Assembly (NCBI GenBank): GCA_036494715.1
Contig: DASXNY010000166.1
Coordinates: forward strand, 1-64,000
Length of the DNA stretch: 64,000 nucleotides
Direction: 5' to 3'
DNA from: JAICJR01 sp036494715
GTDB taxonomy: Bacteria > Actinomycetota > Thermoleophilia > Solirubrobacterales > Thermoleophilaceae
The notes below the pieces were generated by a model. That model was not told the origin of the DNA. It worked only from the letters and a program-made list of their open reading frames with translations, and did not search any database. A program made the translations under genes and the position numbers. Of the stretch, positions 32,874-41,775 are shown piece by piece. Position 1 is the stretch's first letter, and every line of letters starts with the position of its first letter.

Positions 32874-33567
32874 GCGGGCGCCGGGGCTGCTGCTGGGCGA
32901 CGGCGTCACGCTCCCCGACAGCGCCTGGGTGGGCGGCAACGTCGTGATCCACGACGGCACGCTGGTGGGCGAGCGCGCGTACATCCAGGACGGCGCCGTG
33001 CTCGGCAAGCCGCTCGCGCTCGGACCGGACTCCACCGCGCGGCGCGGGGAGCTCGCACCGCTCGCGCTCGGCGAGGGCGCCATCGTGGGCGCCAACGCGG
33101 TGGTGCACGGGGGCGCGCGCATCGCCGCCGGCGCGGTGGTGGGCGACCGGGCGCACGTGCGCGAGCGCGCGGTTGTGGGCGAGGGCTCGGTCGTCGGGTC
33201 GGGCACCGCGGTCGACAACGACGTGACGATTGGGGCGCGCGTGAAGGTCCAGACGGGCTGTTACCTCACCGCTTTCAGTCTCGTCGAGGACGACGTGTTC
33301 GTCGCGCCCGGCGTGACGACCACGAACGACAACGCGATGGGCCGCCACGAACGCGGCGAAGCCCTCCAGGGCGCCACGCTCCGGCGCGCCTGCCGCGTCG
33401 GTGCCGGCTCGATCCTGCTACCGGCCATCGAGGTGGGCGAGGAGGCGTTCGTGGCGGCTGGGGCGCTCGTGACGCGCGACGTGGCCGCCCGCACGCTGGT
33501 GATGGGCGTGCCGGCCAAGGTGGTGCGCGAGGTGGAGGAAGCGGAGCTGCTCGAGCGGTGGCGCTGA
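32857..33567 (+). CDS. Hexapeptide-repeat acyltransferase (WlbB/WbpD-like)
   Basis: A 236-residue left-handed beta-helix protein. Many imperfect hexads ([LIV]-G-x4) are visible, such as VGGNVVIHDGTLVGERAYIQDGAVLGK and AIVGANAVVHGGARIAAGAVVGDRAHVRERAVVGEG, followed by TTTNDNAMGRHERGE and a C-terminal VGAGSILLPAIEVGEEAFVAAGALVTRDV. GTG 32857 is supported by GAGGGGAG about 6 bp upstream and overlaps the dehydrogenase by 17 bp. Probably N-acetylates a 3-amino nucleotide sugar. Confidence 0.87.
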   Translation: MLRPSERAPGLLLGDGVTLPDSAWVGGNVVIHDGTLVGERAYIQDGAVLGKPLALGPDSTARRGELAPLALGEGAIVGANAVVHGGARIAAGAVVGDRAHVRERAVVGEGSVVGSGTAVDNDVTIGARVKVQTGCYLTAFSLVEDDVFVAPGVTTTNDNAMGRHERGEALQGATLRRACRVGAGSILLPAIEVGEEAFVAAGALVTRDVAARTLVMGVPAKVVREVEEAELLERWR

Positions 33568-34232
33568 GGCTCGCGAGGATTGCCCGCGTCCCGACCGCCG
33601 GCCGCAGGCGGGCGGAGCAGCGCGTGCGCATCCTCGCGGGCGTGGCGGCGGTGACCAGCGTGGCGGCGATCGTCACCGAGTACGGGCGCGTCTGGCGTCG
33701 CGGCGACGCGCCGCTGCCGCAGGAGACGGACCAGGTGCTGGCGGCGGCGGGCGAGGCCGTGGTTGAGACCGTGGCCGTCGCGCGCGTCGGCTACCAGGAG
33801 GTGACGACCTACGAGCGCGCGCTGTTCAACCTGTTCTCCTCGTTTCTCGCGGCGTTCGTGTCCTCGCGCGGGCTGGCGCACGCGCTGCGCCGGCGCCAGC
33901 GCATCGGCCCGTTCCGCGACCTGATCGTGGGCAACCGCCACATCCACCACTTCATCCCGGGCATCGCGCTCGCCTTCGGCTCGGGTACCGCCGCCTTCTT
34001 CGTGCGCGGGGAGCGCACCCGCTCGCGGCTCGCGCTGGGCTTCGGCGCCGGCATGGGCATGACGCTCGACGAGTCGGCGCTGCTGCTCGAGCTGGACGAC
34101 GTCTACTGGTCGGAGAGCGGGCTCCTGAGCGTGCAGATCGCGCTCACACTCGCCGCGCTGCTGGGCGCGCTGGCCACCGCGCTGCGGCTGCTCCGCCGCG
34201 GCGAGGAGATCGTACTGCCGGACCTCGGCTGA
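33558..34232 (+). CDS. Uncharacterised integral membrane protein with HIHHF motif
   Basis: A 224-residue protein with about four hydrophobic helices (37-55, 91-105, 127-150, 190-214). The conserved-looking GNRHIHHFIPGIALAFGSG and LGFGAGMGMTLDESALLLELDDVYWSE may form a metal- or substrate-binding membrane site. No function known to me. It overlaps the acyltransferase by 10 bp, so it belongs to the wecB operon, but the poly-Arg N-terminus is unusual. Confidence 0.7.
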   Translation: MALRLARIARVPTAGRRRAEQRVRILAGVAAVTSVAAIVTEYGRVWRRGDAPLPQETDQVLAAAGEAVVETVAVARVGYQEVTTYERALFNLFSSFLAAFVSSRGLAHALRRRQRIGPFRDLIVGNRHIHHFIPGIALAFGSGTAAFFVRGERTRSRLALGFGAGMGMTLDESALLLELDDVYWSESGLLSVQIALTLAALLGALATALRLLRRGEEIVLPDLG

Positions 34233-34243
34233 GTATCGCGAGA

Positions 34244-35551
34244 CTAAGCCGCGACGCCCTGCACGCGCCGCGCGGCCTCGGTCCAGATCATCTGGTCGCG
34301 ACCCGGGCCGACGCCGATCAGCACCACCGGCACGCCCAGGAAGTCCTCGATGAAGGTCAGGTAGTCGCGCGCGGTCTGCGGCAGGTCCTCGATGTTGCGC
34401 GCGCGCGAGATGTCCTCGTGCCAGCCGGGCAGCTCGGTGTACGAGCCGGTGACCTTGTGCAGGATCGACTGGTGGTAGGGGAACTCGCGGAAGCGCGCCC
34501 CCTCGGGGCCGGTGTACTCGGTGGCCACGTGCAGCGGGTCGATGCCGGTGAGCACGTCGAGCTTGGTGATCGCCAGGCCGGTGAGCCCGTTGAGGCGCAC
34601 CGCGTAGCGGAGCGCCACGAGGTCGAGCCAGCCGCAGCGCCGCGCGCGCCCGGTGGTGGTGCCGAACTCGCCGCCCGCCTCGCGCAGCCGCTCGCCCATC
34701 TCGTCGTCGAGCTCGGTGGGGAAGGGCCCCGCCCCGACGCGCGTGACATAGGCCTTGGTGATGCCCCACGCGTCGTCGATGTCCTTCGGCCCGACGCCTG
34801 CCCCGACACAGGCCGCCCCCGCGATCGGGTTGGACGAGGTGACGAACGGATAGGTGCCGTGGTCGATGTCGAGCAGTGTGCCCTGCGCGCCCTCGAACAG
34901 CACCAGCCGGTCGCTGTCGAGCGTGTCCCAGACGATGCGCTGCGTGTCCGCGATGAAGGGCTCGAGACGGTGACCGAGCGTGCGGTACTCCTCAGTCATC
35001 GCGTGCAGGTCGAGCGACGGGTCCTTGGCGTAGGGGCGCAGCGACAGCCGCTTGGGCTCCATCGCGGCGTTGATCTTCTGCTTGAGGATCTTCTCGTCGA
35101 GCAGGTCCTGCATGCGGATGCCCAGGCGCGCCGCCTTGTCCGCGTAGCAGGGCCCGATGCCGCGGCGCGTCGTGCCGATCTGCAGCTTGCCGAGCTTGGT
35201 CTCGCCCGCGTGGTCGAGCAGCAGGTGGTAAGGCATGATCAGGTGCGCGTTGGCCGAGATTCGCAGGCCGCTCGTGTCGACGCCGCGGCGGCGCAGCTCG
35301 TCGAGCTCGGAGGTGATCACCTTGGGATCGACCACAACGCCGTTGCCGATCAGGCAGAGCTTGCCGGGATAGAGGATCCCGGACGGGACGAGGTGGAACT
35401 TGTAGACCTCGTTCCCGCGCACGATCGTATGGCCGGCGTTGTTGCCGCCCTGGAAGCGGATCACGACGTCGGCCGTCTCGGCGAGCAGGTCCGTGACCTT
35501 GCCCTTCCCTTCGTCGCCCCACTGGGCGCCGACTATCACCAAGCCAGGCAT
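34244..35551 (-). CDS. purA: Adenylosuccinate synthetase
   Basis: A 435-residue GTP-dependent enzyme joining IMP and aspartate in AMP synthesis. VGAQWGDEGKGKVTDLLAE is the catalytic P-loop; GGNNAGHTI supplies the catalytic His; the GTRRGIGPCYADKAARLGIRM, QGTLLDIDHGTYPFVTSSN and TTTGRARRCGWLD blocks are standard. Length is normal. Last gene of the rpsF-to-purA transcription run, 12 bp after the DnaC-like gene. Confidence 0.97.
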   Translation of the reverse strand: MPGLVIVGAQWGDEGKGKVTDLLAETADVVIRFQGGNNAGHTIVRGNEVYKFHLVPSGILYPGKLCLIGNGVVVDPKVITSELDELRRRGVDTSGLRISANAHLIMPYHLLLDHAGETKLGKLQIGTTRRGIGPCYADKAARLGIRMQDLLDEKILKQKINAAMEPKRLSLRPYAKDPSLDLHAMTEEYRTLGHRLEPFIADTQRIVWDTLDSDRLVLFEGAQGTLLDIDHGTYPFVTSSNPIAGAACVGAGVGPKDIDDAWGITKAYVTRVGAGPFPTELDDEMGERLREAGGEFGTTTGRARRCGWLDLVALRYAVRLNGLTGLAITKLDVLTGIDPLHVATEYTGPEGARFREFPYHQSILHKVTGSYTELPGWHEDISRARNIEDLPQTARDYLTFIEDFLGVPVVLIGVGPGRDQMIWTEAARRVQGVAA

Positions 35552-35563
35552 GTGCTTGTGAGT

Positions 35564-36271
35564 CTAGGGAGCCGCGACCTGCCGAAGGTCCCGGCCCATG
35601 ATCGGGATGGCCGGGCCGCAGACGCCCTCGATGCGCGACACGGTGCGGAAGCCGATCTGCTCGCGCAGCTCGTCGAGCCCGAGGTTGGTGGTGACCATTA
35701 TCGAGCGCTCGTTCTGCCAGCGCTCGTTGACGATGGAGTAGAGCTGCTCGAGCACCCAGTCGGTGCGCTTCTCGGCGCCGAGGTCGTCGAGGTGGAGCAC
35801 GTCGACGTCGCAGAGCCGCCGGAAGAGCTCCGCGTAGGAGCGGTCCGCGTCGGCCTCGTAGGTCTCCTTGATGTCCGCGAGCAGACGCGGCACCGAGTAG
35901 ATCGCGACGCTGCGCCCGGCCTCGAGCGCCGCCTTCGACACGAGCATGGCCAGCGACGTCTTGCCGGTGCCGACGTCCCCGTAGAACCAGAGCCCGTTGC
36001 CATCGTCCACGTTCTTCTCGATGCGACGCACGAACTGGCGCACCTGCTGGACGACATACGGATCCATGTCGGCGATTGGGTGGCGCTCGAACGACACGCC
36101 CCGGAAGCGCTTCGGGATGCCGGTGCCGATGCGGCGGCTGGTGGAACGGTTGATGCGGCGCTCGCGACAGGCGCAGGCCCGCGCGACGTTGGTCTCCTCG
36201 TCGAGCAGCCAGCCGCTGCCGTCGCACAAGCGCTCCGGGCAGAAGCCCGTGAGCTCGGCCGGCTCGTTCAC
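35564..36271 (-). CDS. DnaC/DnaI-like AAA+ ATPase (helicase-loader family)
   Basis: A 235-residue AAA+ protein. N-terminal zinc-type cysteines C11-x4-C16 and C33-x-C35 in a GFCPERLCDGSGWLLDE ... ACACRERR layout typical of phage DnaC/DnaI. ATPase motifs: Walker A GDVGTGKTS (98-106), Walker B VLHLDDLGAE (158-167), sensor-1 TTN (194-196), and RTVSRIE near 209 as arginine finger. It overlaps the dnaB stop by 4 bp, which strongly links it to helicase loading. IstB-type transposition helpers share the fold, but no transposase is near. Confidence 0.85.
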   Translation of the reverse strand: MNEPAELTGFCPERLCDGSGWLLDEETNVARACACRERRINRSTSRRIGTGIPKRFRGVSFERHPIADMDPYVVQQVRQFVRRIEKNVDDGNGLWFYGDVGTGKTSLAMLVSKAALEAGRSVAIYSVPRLLADIKETYEADADRSYAELFRRLCDVDVLHLDDLGAEKRTDWVLEQLYSIVNERWQNERSIMVTTNLGLDELREQIGFRTVSRIEGVCGPAIPIMGRDLRQVAAP

Positions 36272-37683
36272 AGGTCGCCGCCGTTCAGCGCCGCGGGCGG
36301 CGGCCCGGAGGCGTCGATCGAGTGCTCGCGATAGAGGTTGGCGAACTTGGGATAGCGCGACAGGAACGTGAGCACGATGTCCCCCACGGGGCCGTTGCGG
36401 TGCTTGGCGATGATCACGTCGGCCTCGCCGGGGCGCTCGGAGTCGCGGTTGTAGTACTCGTCGCGGTAGATGAACATCACGAGGTCCGCGTCCTGCTCGA
36501 TCTGCCCCGATTCGCGCAGGTCCGAGAGCAGCGGGCGCTTGTCGGGTCGCGCCTCAACCGCACGCGAGAGCTGCGACACCGCGACCACTGGGATGTTGAG
36601 CTCGCGCGCCAGGATCTTCAGACCGCGGCTGATCTGGCCGATCTGCTCGACCCGGCTCTGCCTGCTGTCCTCCGGGCGCATGAGCTGCAGGTAGTCCACG
36701 ACGACCATTCCGAGCTCGCGGCGGGCGTGCAGCCGGCGCGCCTTGGCGCGCACCTCGAGGATGCCGATGTCGCTCGAGTCGTCCACGTACAGCGGCGAGC
36801 GCGAGAGCTTCTCGGTGGCCTTGACCACCTTCGGCCAGCGGTCGGGCTTGACGCGCCCCTTGCGCAGGTCGTCGCCGTTCAGCTTCGCCTGCGAGGCGAT
36901 GAAGCGCTGGGCGAGCTCCGTCTCCGACATCTCGAGCGAGAACAGCGCCACCGGGCGGTCGTGCTCGATCGCCGCGTTCTCGGCGATGTTGGTGACGAGC
37001 GCGGACTTGCCCATCGACGGACGCGCGGCCAGGACGATCAGGTTGCCCGGCTGGAAGCCGCCGGTGAGGTCGTCGAGGTCCTTGAAGCCCGTCGGCGTGC
37101 CGGTGAGCGCGATGCCCTGGCGCGACACCAGCTCGAGCTTGTCGAGCTCCGCGTGGAGCACGTCCTCGATCGAGCGCAGCTCGCCCGTGCGCTCCTCGTG
37201 CGCGACGTTGTAGAAGCGCCCCTCGACGCGGTCGATCAGCTCCTGGACGTCGCCCGCGTGGGTGTAGACGTCGCTTTCGGTGGTGCGCGCAGCGTCGAGC
37301 AGCTTCCGCAGCAGCGCGTGCTGCTTGACGATGCGCGCGTAATGGCGCACGTTGCCCGCCGCGGGCACCATGCTCGGCAGCGAGTGGATGTAGGCCTGGC
37401 CGCCGGCCTCCTCGAGCTCGCCGGCGCGCGCCAGCTCGTCGCACACCGTGACGGCGTCCACCGCCTCCGGGTCGGACTTCTCCTTCAGGCGGCGCATCGC
37501 CGTGAAGATCCTCTGGTGGCGCGGACGGTAGAAGTCCTCGGCCCGCAGCCGGGTGTCGATCAGTACGCCGTCGAGCGCCTGCTCGGCGAGCAGGATGGCG
37601 CCGAGCACCGACGTCTCGGCTTCGAGATTCTGGGGCGGGAGCTTGCCCGCCGGCGCCTCAGGCGGCTGGACCGAAATTGCCAC
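36268..37683 (-). CDS. dnaB: Replicative DNA helicase
   Basis: A 471-residue hexameric 5'-3' helicase. N-terminal DnaB domain (PPQNLEAETSVLGAILL), C-terminal RecA-like ATPase with Walker A ARPSMGKSALV, GMVVVDYLQLM (Walker B), and the RESGQIEQDADLVMFIYRDEYY end. GTG start. Follows rplI by 82 bp in the ssb-rpsR-rplI-dnaB order common in bacteria; an intein is absent. Confidence 0.97.
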   Translation of the reverse strand: MAISVQPPEAPAGKLPPQNLEAETSVLGAILLAEQALDGVLIDTRLRAEDFYRPRHQRIFTAMRRLKEKSDPEAVDAVTVCDELARAGELEEAGGQAYIHSLPSMVPAAGNVRHYARIVKQHALLRKLLDAARTTESDVYTHAGDVQELIDRVEGRFYNVAHEERTGELRSIEDVLHAELDKLELVSRQGIALTGTPTGFKDLDDLTGGFQPGNLIVLAARPSMGKSALVTNIAENAAIEHDRPVALFSLEMSETELAQRFIASQAKLNGDDLRKGRVKPDRWPKVVKATEKLSRSPLYVDDSSDIGILEVRAKARRLHARRELGMVVVDYLQLMRPEDSRQSRVEQIGQISRGLKILARELNIPVVAVSQLSRAVEARPDKRPLLSDLRESGQIEQDADLVMFIYRDEYYNRDSERPGEADVIIAKHRNGPVGDIVLTFLSRYPKFANLYREHSIDASGPPPAALNGGDL

Positions 37684-37765
37684 GACTCGTCAATGGTCCG
37701 ACTGGCCGTGGACAGAAACAAGGGACGCGGACGTCAGGGCAGGGCCGTTGTCCGCAGCCACCGGC

Positions 37766-38215
37766 TTATTCGGGCGTGACGATCGTCTTGATGTCGGCCG
37801 TCACGCCCTCGGACACCTCGACGGTGACCATGTGCGTGCCGGTGGTCTTGATCGGCTGGTCCAGGTGGACCTTGCGCCGGTCGAGCCTGATGCCGCGGGC
37901 CTGCTTGATGGCGTCGACGATGTCCTGCCCGGTGACCGAGCCGAACAGCCGGCCGTCATCGCCCGCCTGCTGGGGGATCGTGAGCACGGTCTTGGTGAGC
38001 AGTGCCGCATTCTCCTCCGCACGGTCGGCGGCCTCCTGGGCCGCCTTCTCCGCCGACTCGATGCGCCGCTGCGCCTCCGCGATCGCGCCGGGCGTGGCGG
38101 GCTGCGCCAGCTTGCGCGGGACGAGGAAGTTGCGCAGGTAGCCGGGTGAGACATCGACGACCTCGCCGCGGTCGCCAAGCGTCTCTACGGCCTGCAGCAG
38201 AATCGCCTGTGCCAT
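37766..38215 (-). CDS. rplI: 50S ribosomal protein bL9
   Basis: A 149-residue two-domain L9: N-domain LQAVETLGDRGEVVDVSPGYLRNFLVPRKLA, a long linker helix (RRIESAEKAAQEAADRAEE), and C-domain VTGQDIVDAIKQARGIRLDRRKV. ATG 38215 fits; upstream frame to 38371 is not conserved. GGGGGGAG ribosome site upstream. Confidence 0.96.
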   Translation of the reverse strand: MAQAILLQAVETLGDRGEVVDVSPGYLRNFLVPRKLAQPATPGAIAEAQRRIESAEKAAQEAADRAEENAALLTKTVLTIPQQAGDDGRLFGSVTGQDIVDAIKQARGIRLDRRKVHLDQPIKTTGTHMVTVEVSEGVTADIKTIVTPE

Positions 38216-38312
38216 GCCTAGCTCCCCCCGCTGACTGCGAGAACCGAGGAGAGCGAGGACGCAGGGAGGCCGTAGGGCGCTAGCCCGCGGTCGACCGAGG
38301 ACGACGCTATCC

Positions 38313-38329
38313 GATGGCTCGCAGCCATC
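38313..38329. other. Small hairpin at the rpsR stop codon
   Basis: GATGGCT-CGC-AGCCATC, a perfect 7 bp stem overlapping the rpsR stop in the 112 bp rpsR-rplI gap. No T-run; it may reduce downstream expression or protect the upstream mRNA. Confidence 0.4.
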
Positions 38330-38609
38330 AGCGATCGGCCACGTAGGGGAGAAGGCCAAGCTCACGCGCACGCTTCACCGCACGGGCGAGCTGGCGCTGA
38401 TGGCGCCGGCAGGACCCCGTGATGCGGGCGGAGCGGATCTTGCCCTTCTCGCTCATGGCGCGGCGCAGGGTGCCGAAGTCCTTGTAGTCGACGACGTCGA
38501 CCTTATCGCGACAGAAGGCGCACGGCTTCCGGCGTCCGCCGGACCCCGGGCCCTTCTTGCCGTCGCGCCGACGCGTCTGCTGTCGGCTGTTGCCACGCTG
38601 TTTTGCCAC
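38328..38609 (-). CDS. rpsR: 30S ribosomal protein bS18
   Basis: A 93-residue basic protein with an N-terminal Arg/Lys/Gly-rich extension. PCAFCRDKVDVVDYKDFGTLRRAMSEKGKIRSARITGSCRRHQRQLARAVKRARELGLLPYV is the S18 core, with three cysteines (CAFC and SCRRHQ) indicating the zinc-binding paralogue type. GTG start. Lies 24 bp after ssb. Confidence 0.96.
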   Translation of the reverse strand: MAKQRGNSRQQTRRRDGKKGPGSGGRRKPCAFCRDKVDVVDYKDFGTLRRAMSEKGKIRSARITGSCRRHQRQLARAVKRARELGLLPYVADR

Positions 38610-38633
38610 CTGTGAAGTACTCCTTTGGAACGA

Positions 38634-39089
38634 CTAGAACGGAATGTCGTCGTCCCCGGGAGATCCGCCGCCCGACGGCGCCGCTTCGAAGTCGGCAGTG
38701 TCGGCTGGGACGTCGCTCTGCGGCGTGAACCGACCACCGTTCTCAGCGCCATCCCGGGAGCCCAGGAACTGGACAGAGTCGGCAATGATATCGATGGACT
38801 GCCGCTTGTTGCCGTCCTTGTCCTGCCACTCGCGCCATTCCAGGCGTCCGTCGACCGCCACGGGACGGCCCTTCGAGAGGTAGTTGGCGCAGTTTTCGCC
38901 CTGCGCGCCCCACACGGTGACGTCGAAGTAGTTGGGCTTGTCGACCCACTCGCCTCCCGCATCGCGCCTGCGGGTGTTGCAGGCGATCCTCAGGCTGCAC
39001 ACCGAGGTGCCGCCGGAGGTGCTCCGCAGCTCGGGGTCACGCGTGAGGTTGCCCGTGAGGACGACCCGGTTGATGTTGGTAGCTGCCAT
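38634..39089 (-). CDS. ssb: Single-stranded DNA-binding protein
   Basis: A 151-residue OB-fold SSB. MAATNINRVVLTGNLTRDPEL, RRRDAGGEWVDKPNYFDVTVWGAQGENCANYLSKGRPVAVDGRLEWREW are typical; the C-terminal acidic tip DDDIPF is intact for protein recruitment. Strong AGAAGGAG site upstream. The gene heads the ssb-rpsR-rplI-dnaB block, which here is separated from rpsF by two foreign-looking genes. Confidence 0.97.
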   Translation of the reverse strand: MAATNINRVVLTGNLTRDPELRSTSGGTSVCSLRIACNTRRRDAGGEWVDKPNYFDVTVWGAQGENCANYLSKGRPVAVDGRLEWREWQDKDGNKRQSIDIIADSVQFLGSRDGAENGGRFTPQSDVPADTADFEAAPSGGGSPGDDDIPF

Positions 39090-39187
39090 TTGAAAACTGC
39101 TCCTTCTCTAACGCGGACGGCTTGGGGAAATTCGTTCGTCGAGACTACAACCGGGATCGGGCGGGTTGGGCGCGAGATCCCAAAGAC

Positions 39188-40267
39188 TTACACCGAAGTA
39201 GCGGGGTGTTCACGAAGCTGTGGCGAAGCGGGCGCTGCCGTCGCGGAACCCAGCCCGAAGGCCTCGGCGATCAGCTCGTACGAGCGCCTGCGGTCGGCGT
39301 GGTCATAGGTGATCGTCACGACCATCACCTCCTCGGCGGCGTAGTCGCGCGCCACCTCCTCGATGCCCTCGCGCACCTTCTCCGGGTCCCCGATCACCGC
39401 GCGCCGGTCGCGCCCGGGCCGCGGCTCGAAGCTGTCGGCGCCGTCCTGCTGGTCGAGGAAGCGCTGCGCCTTCTCGGGCGGCGGCACCGGGATCAGCTTG
39501 CCCTGGCGAAGCAGCCGGAAGCTCATGCGGGCGCTGGCCGCGAGCCGCTGCGCCTCCTCCGTGGTCTCGGCGCAGATGCACCACACCGCCGCGGACACGA
39601 CCGGCGCGGGCAGCTCCTCCGACTCCGCGAAGTGCTGCCGGTAGAGCTTGGCGATCTCGGCGCCGGCCGGGTTGATGAAGTCCGCGAACGAGTACGGCAG
39701 CCCGAGCTGTCCCGCCCAGATCGCGCTCTGCGGCGAGGAGCCGAGCAGCCACGGCTGCGGGCGCTCGGGCAGGCCCGGCAGGGTCGAGGCGAGGCGGGCG
39801 AAAGGGTGCTTGGCCGGCAGCTCCCCCTTGAGGTAGCCGAGCAGCTCGGAGAGCTGCTGGGGAAAGTCGTCGGGGGCGGCCTCGCGGCGGTCGCGCTGGA
39901 GCGCGTACATAGTGAGGCCGTCGGTGCCAGGCGCGCGGCCGAGGCCGAGGTCGATGCGGCCGGGGTAGAGGCCGGCGAGCGCGCTGAACGTCTCGGCCAC
40001 CTTGAACGGGCTGTAGTGCGGCAGCATGATCCCGCCGCTCCCCACCCGGATGCGCTCCGTGGCGGCCGCCACCGGCCCGATCAGCACCTCTGGCGCCGCG
40101 CTGGCGAGCCCGGGAGTGCCGTGGTGCTCGGCCACCCAGTAGCGCTCATAGCCGAGCTGGTCGGCCAGGCGGGCGAGGTCGAGCGTGTTGTGCAGCGCGT
40201 CCGCGCCGGTCGAGCCCTCCGGAACCGGCGACTGGTCGAGCACGCTGAGGCGGAACGTGACGCTCAC
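39188..40267 (-). CDS. Luciferase-like (LLM class) flavin monooxygenase
   Basis: A 359-residue TIM-barrel oxidoreductase. FRLSVLDQSPVPEGSTGADALHNTLDLARLADQLGYERYWVAEHHG and IRVGSGGIMLPHYSPFKVAETFSALAGLYPGRIDLGLGRAPG are the LLM signatures; YSFADFINPAG follows. GTG 40267 overlaps the MFS stop (GTGA), so the two are coupled. Uses FMNH2 or F420; substrate is unknown. Placed between rpsF and ssb. Confidence 0.85.
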   Translation of the reverse strand: MSVTFRLSVLDQSPVPEGSTGADALHNTLDLARLADQLGYERYWVAEHHGTPGLASAAPEVLIGPVAAATERIRVGSGGIMLPHYSPFKVAETFSALAGLYPGRIDLGLGRAPGTDGLTMYALQRDRREAAPDDFPQQLSELLGYLKGELPAKHPFARLASTLPGLPERPQPWLLGSSPQSAIWAGQLGLPYSFADFINPAGAEIAKLYRQHFAESEELPAPVVSAAVWCICAETTEEAQRLAASARMSFRLLRQGKLIPVPPPEKAQRFLDQQDGADSFEPRPGRDRRAVIGDPEKVREGIEEVARDYAAEEVMVVTITYDHADRRRSYELIAEAFGLGSATAAPASPQLREHPATSV

Positions 40268-41709
40268 GTGCTTGCCGATTCTGGCAGCGCGCCCTCGGCC
40301 GGAGCCGAGCGCGGCGGCCGCTGCCGCGGGATGAGCGTGGCGCTTGCGATCGCGCCGACGGCCGCGAAGATCCCGCCGAGCACAAAGGCCCGCTGGAAGC
40401 CGCTCGTGAGCGCGTGGTCCACGCTGGTGTGGCCAAGCAGGCTCGAGGTGCGCGAGGTGGCGGTGGTCGCGAGGATCGCGAGCCCGAGCGAGCCGCCGAT
40501 CTGGCGCGAGGTATTGATCAGCCCGGAGGCGAGGCCCACCTCCGCCGGCTTGACGCCTGCCATCCCGGCCACCGTCACGGAGACGAACGTCACACCGATC
40601 CCGGCGCCGGTGAGCATGAACGGGACGAGCACGTCCGCCCAGTAGCTGCTGTTCACGCCCACCTGCCCGAGCAGGATCATCCCGACCGCGACCGCCCCCA
40701 TCCCGAGCGCCAGGAGCAGCCCGGGGCCAGTCCTGTGGAGGCGCTTGCCGGCGACCTGCGCGGCCACCGCAAGCGAGAGCGTGCCCGGCACGAACGCGAG
40801 GCCGGTCTCGATCGGGGTGAAGCCGCGCACCTCCTGCAGGTAGAGCGAGAGGAAGTACCACATGGCGAACGCCGAGCCGCCGAGCAGCAGGACGACCACG
40901 TTGGCCGCGCTGAGCTGGCGGGAGCGGAAGATCGCGACTGGCATCAGCGGCGCCTTGGCGAAGCGCGTCTCGATCAGCAGGAAGAGCGCGAGCAGCGCGG
41001 ACGCGATCGCGAGCGTGACGAGCGTGCGGGTCGACCCCCAGCCGTACTGCTCGGTCTTGACGATCCCGAAGGTGAGCACGATCAGTCCCGCGGTGCCGCT
41101 GAGCGCGCCGGCCACGTCGAAGTTCTTGCGCGTAGCCGCCGCGGGCCGCTCGCCGCCGATCACCCGCATCGCCGCGATTCCCGTGGCCGCGGCGATCGGC
41201 ACGTTGACGAACAGGATCCAGCGCCAGCTCAGCAACTCCGTGAGGATGCCGCCGAGCAGGACGCCGGTGGCCCCGCCGATCGCGCCCATCGCACCCCAGG
41301 CACCGAGCGCGCGGTTGCGCTCACCGCCCTCGGTAAAGGTGCTCGTGATGATCGAGAGCGTGGCGGGCGCGACCAGCGCGCCACCGAGGCCCTGGATGCC
41401 GCGCGCGATGATCAACATCGTCTCGCTCTGCGCGAGGCCGCCCACCAATGAGGCCAGCGCGAACAGCGCCAGGCCGAAGTTGAAGACGTTGCGCCGCACG
41501 AGCAGGTCGCAGGCGCGACCGCCGAGCAACAGGAAGCCGGCGAACGTGAGGGTGTAGGCGTTGACCACCCACTGCAGGCTTGCCGCCGAGAAGTGCAGGC
41601 CGCTGCGAATCGCGGGGAGCGCCACGTTCACCACGGACACGTCCAGGATCACCATGAACTGCCCGATGCAGCACAGAACCAGGATCCAGAGCTTTCGGCG
41701 TTCGGTCAT
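40264..41709 (-). CDS. MFS drug exporter, EmrB/QacA (DHA2) family
   Basis: A 481-residue transporter with about 14 transmembrane helices. N-terminal FMVILDVSVVNVALPAIRSGLHFSAASLQWVVNAYTLTFAGFLLLGGRACDLLVRR includes motif A/D1 elements; RGIQGLGGALVAPATLSII and the antiporter motif C region WAGAMGAIGGATGVLLGGIL-like follow. It exports toxic or metabolite compounds by proton antiport. It sits 67 bp after rpsF and couples to the monooxygenase. Confidence 0.9.
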   Translation of the reverse strand: MTERRKLWILVLCCIGQFMVILDVSVVNVALPAIRSGLHFSAASLQWVVNAYTLTFAGFLLLGGRACDLLVRRNVFNFGLALFALASLVGGLAQSETMLIIARGIQGLGGALVAPATLSIITSTFTEGGERNRALGAWGAMGAIGGATGVLLGGILTELLSWRWILFVNVPIAAATGIAAMRVIGGERPAAATRKNFDVAGALSGTAGLIVLTFGIVKTEQYGWGSTRTLVTLAIASALLALFLLIETRFAKAPLMPVAIFRSRQLSAANVVVLLLGGSAFAMWYFLSLYLQEVRGFTPIETGLAFVPGTLSLAVAAQVAGKRLHRTGPGLLLALGMGAVAVGMILLGQVGVNSSYWADVLVPFMLTGAGIGVTFVSVTVAGMAGVKPAEVGLASGLINTSRQIGGSLGLAILATTATSRTSSLLGHTSVDHALTSGFQRAFVLGGIFAAVGAIASATLIPRQRPPRSAPAEGALPESAST

Positions 41710-41775
41710 CAGGGAGCGACCCTGCCGGGAGCTGGGATCTGCGGGCCGCTTACAAGAGGTTAGTGAAGGCGCGGG

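Noticed and set aside
35564..36271. IstB transposition helper and thus an insertion sequence
   Set aside because: No transposase, terminal inverted repeats or target duplications flank it; coupling to dnaB favours a replication role.
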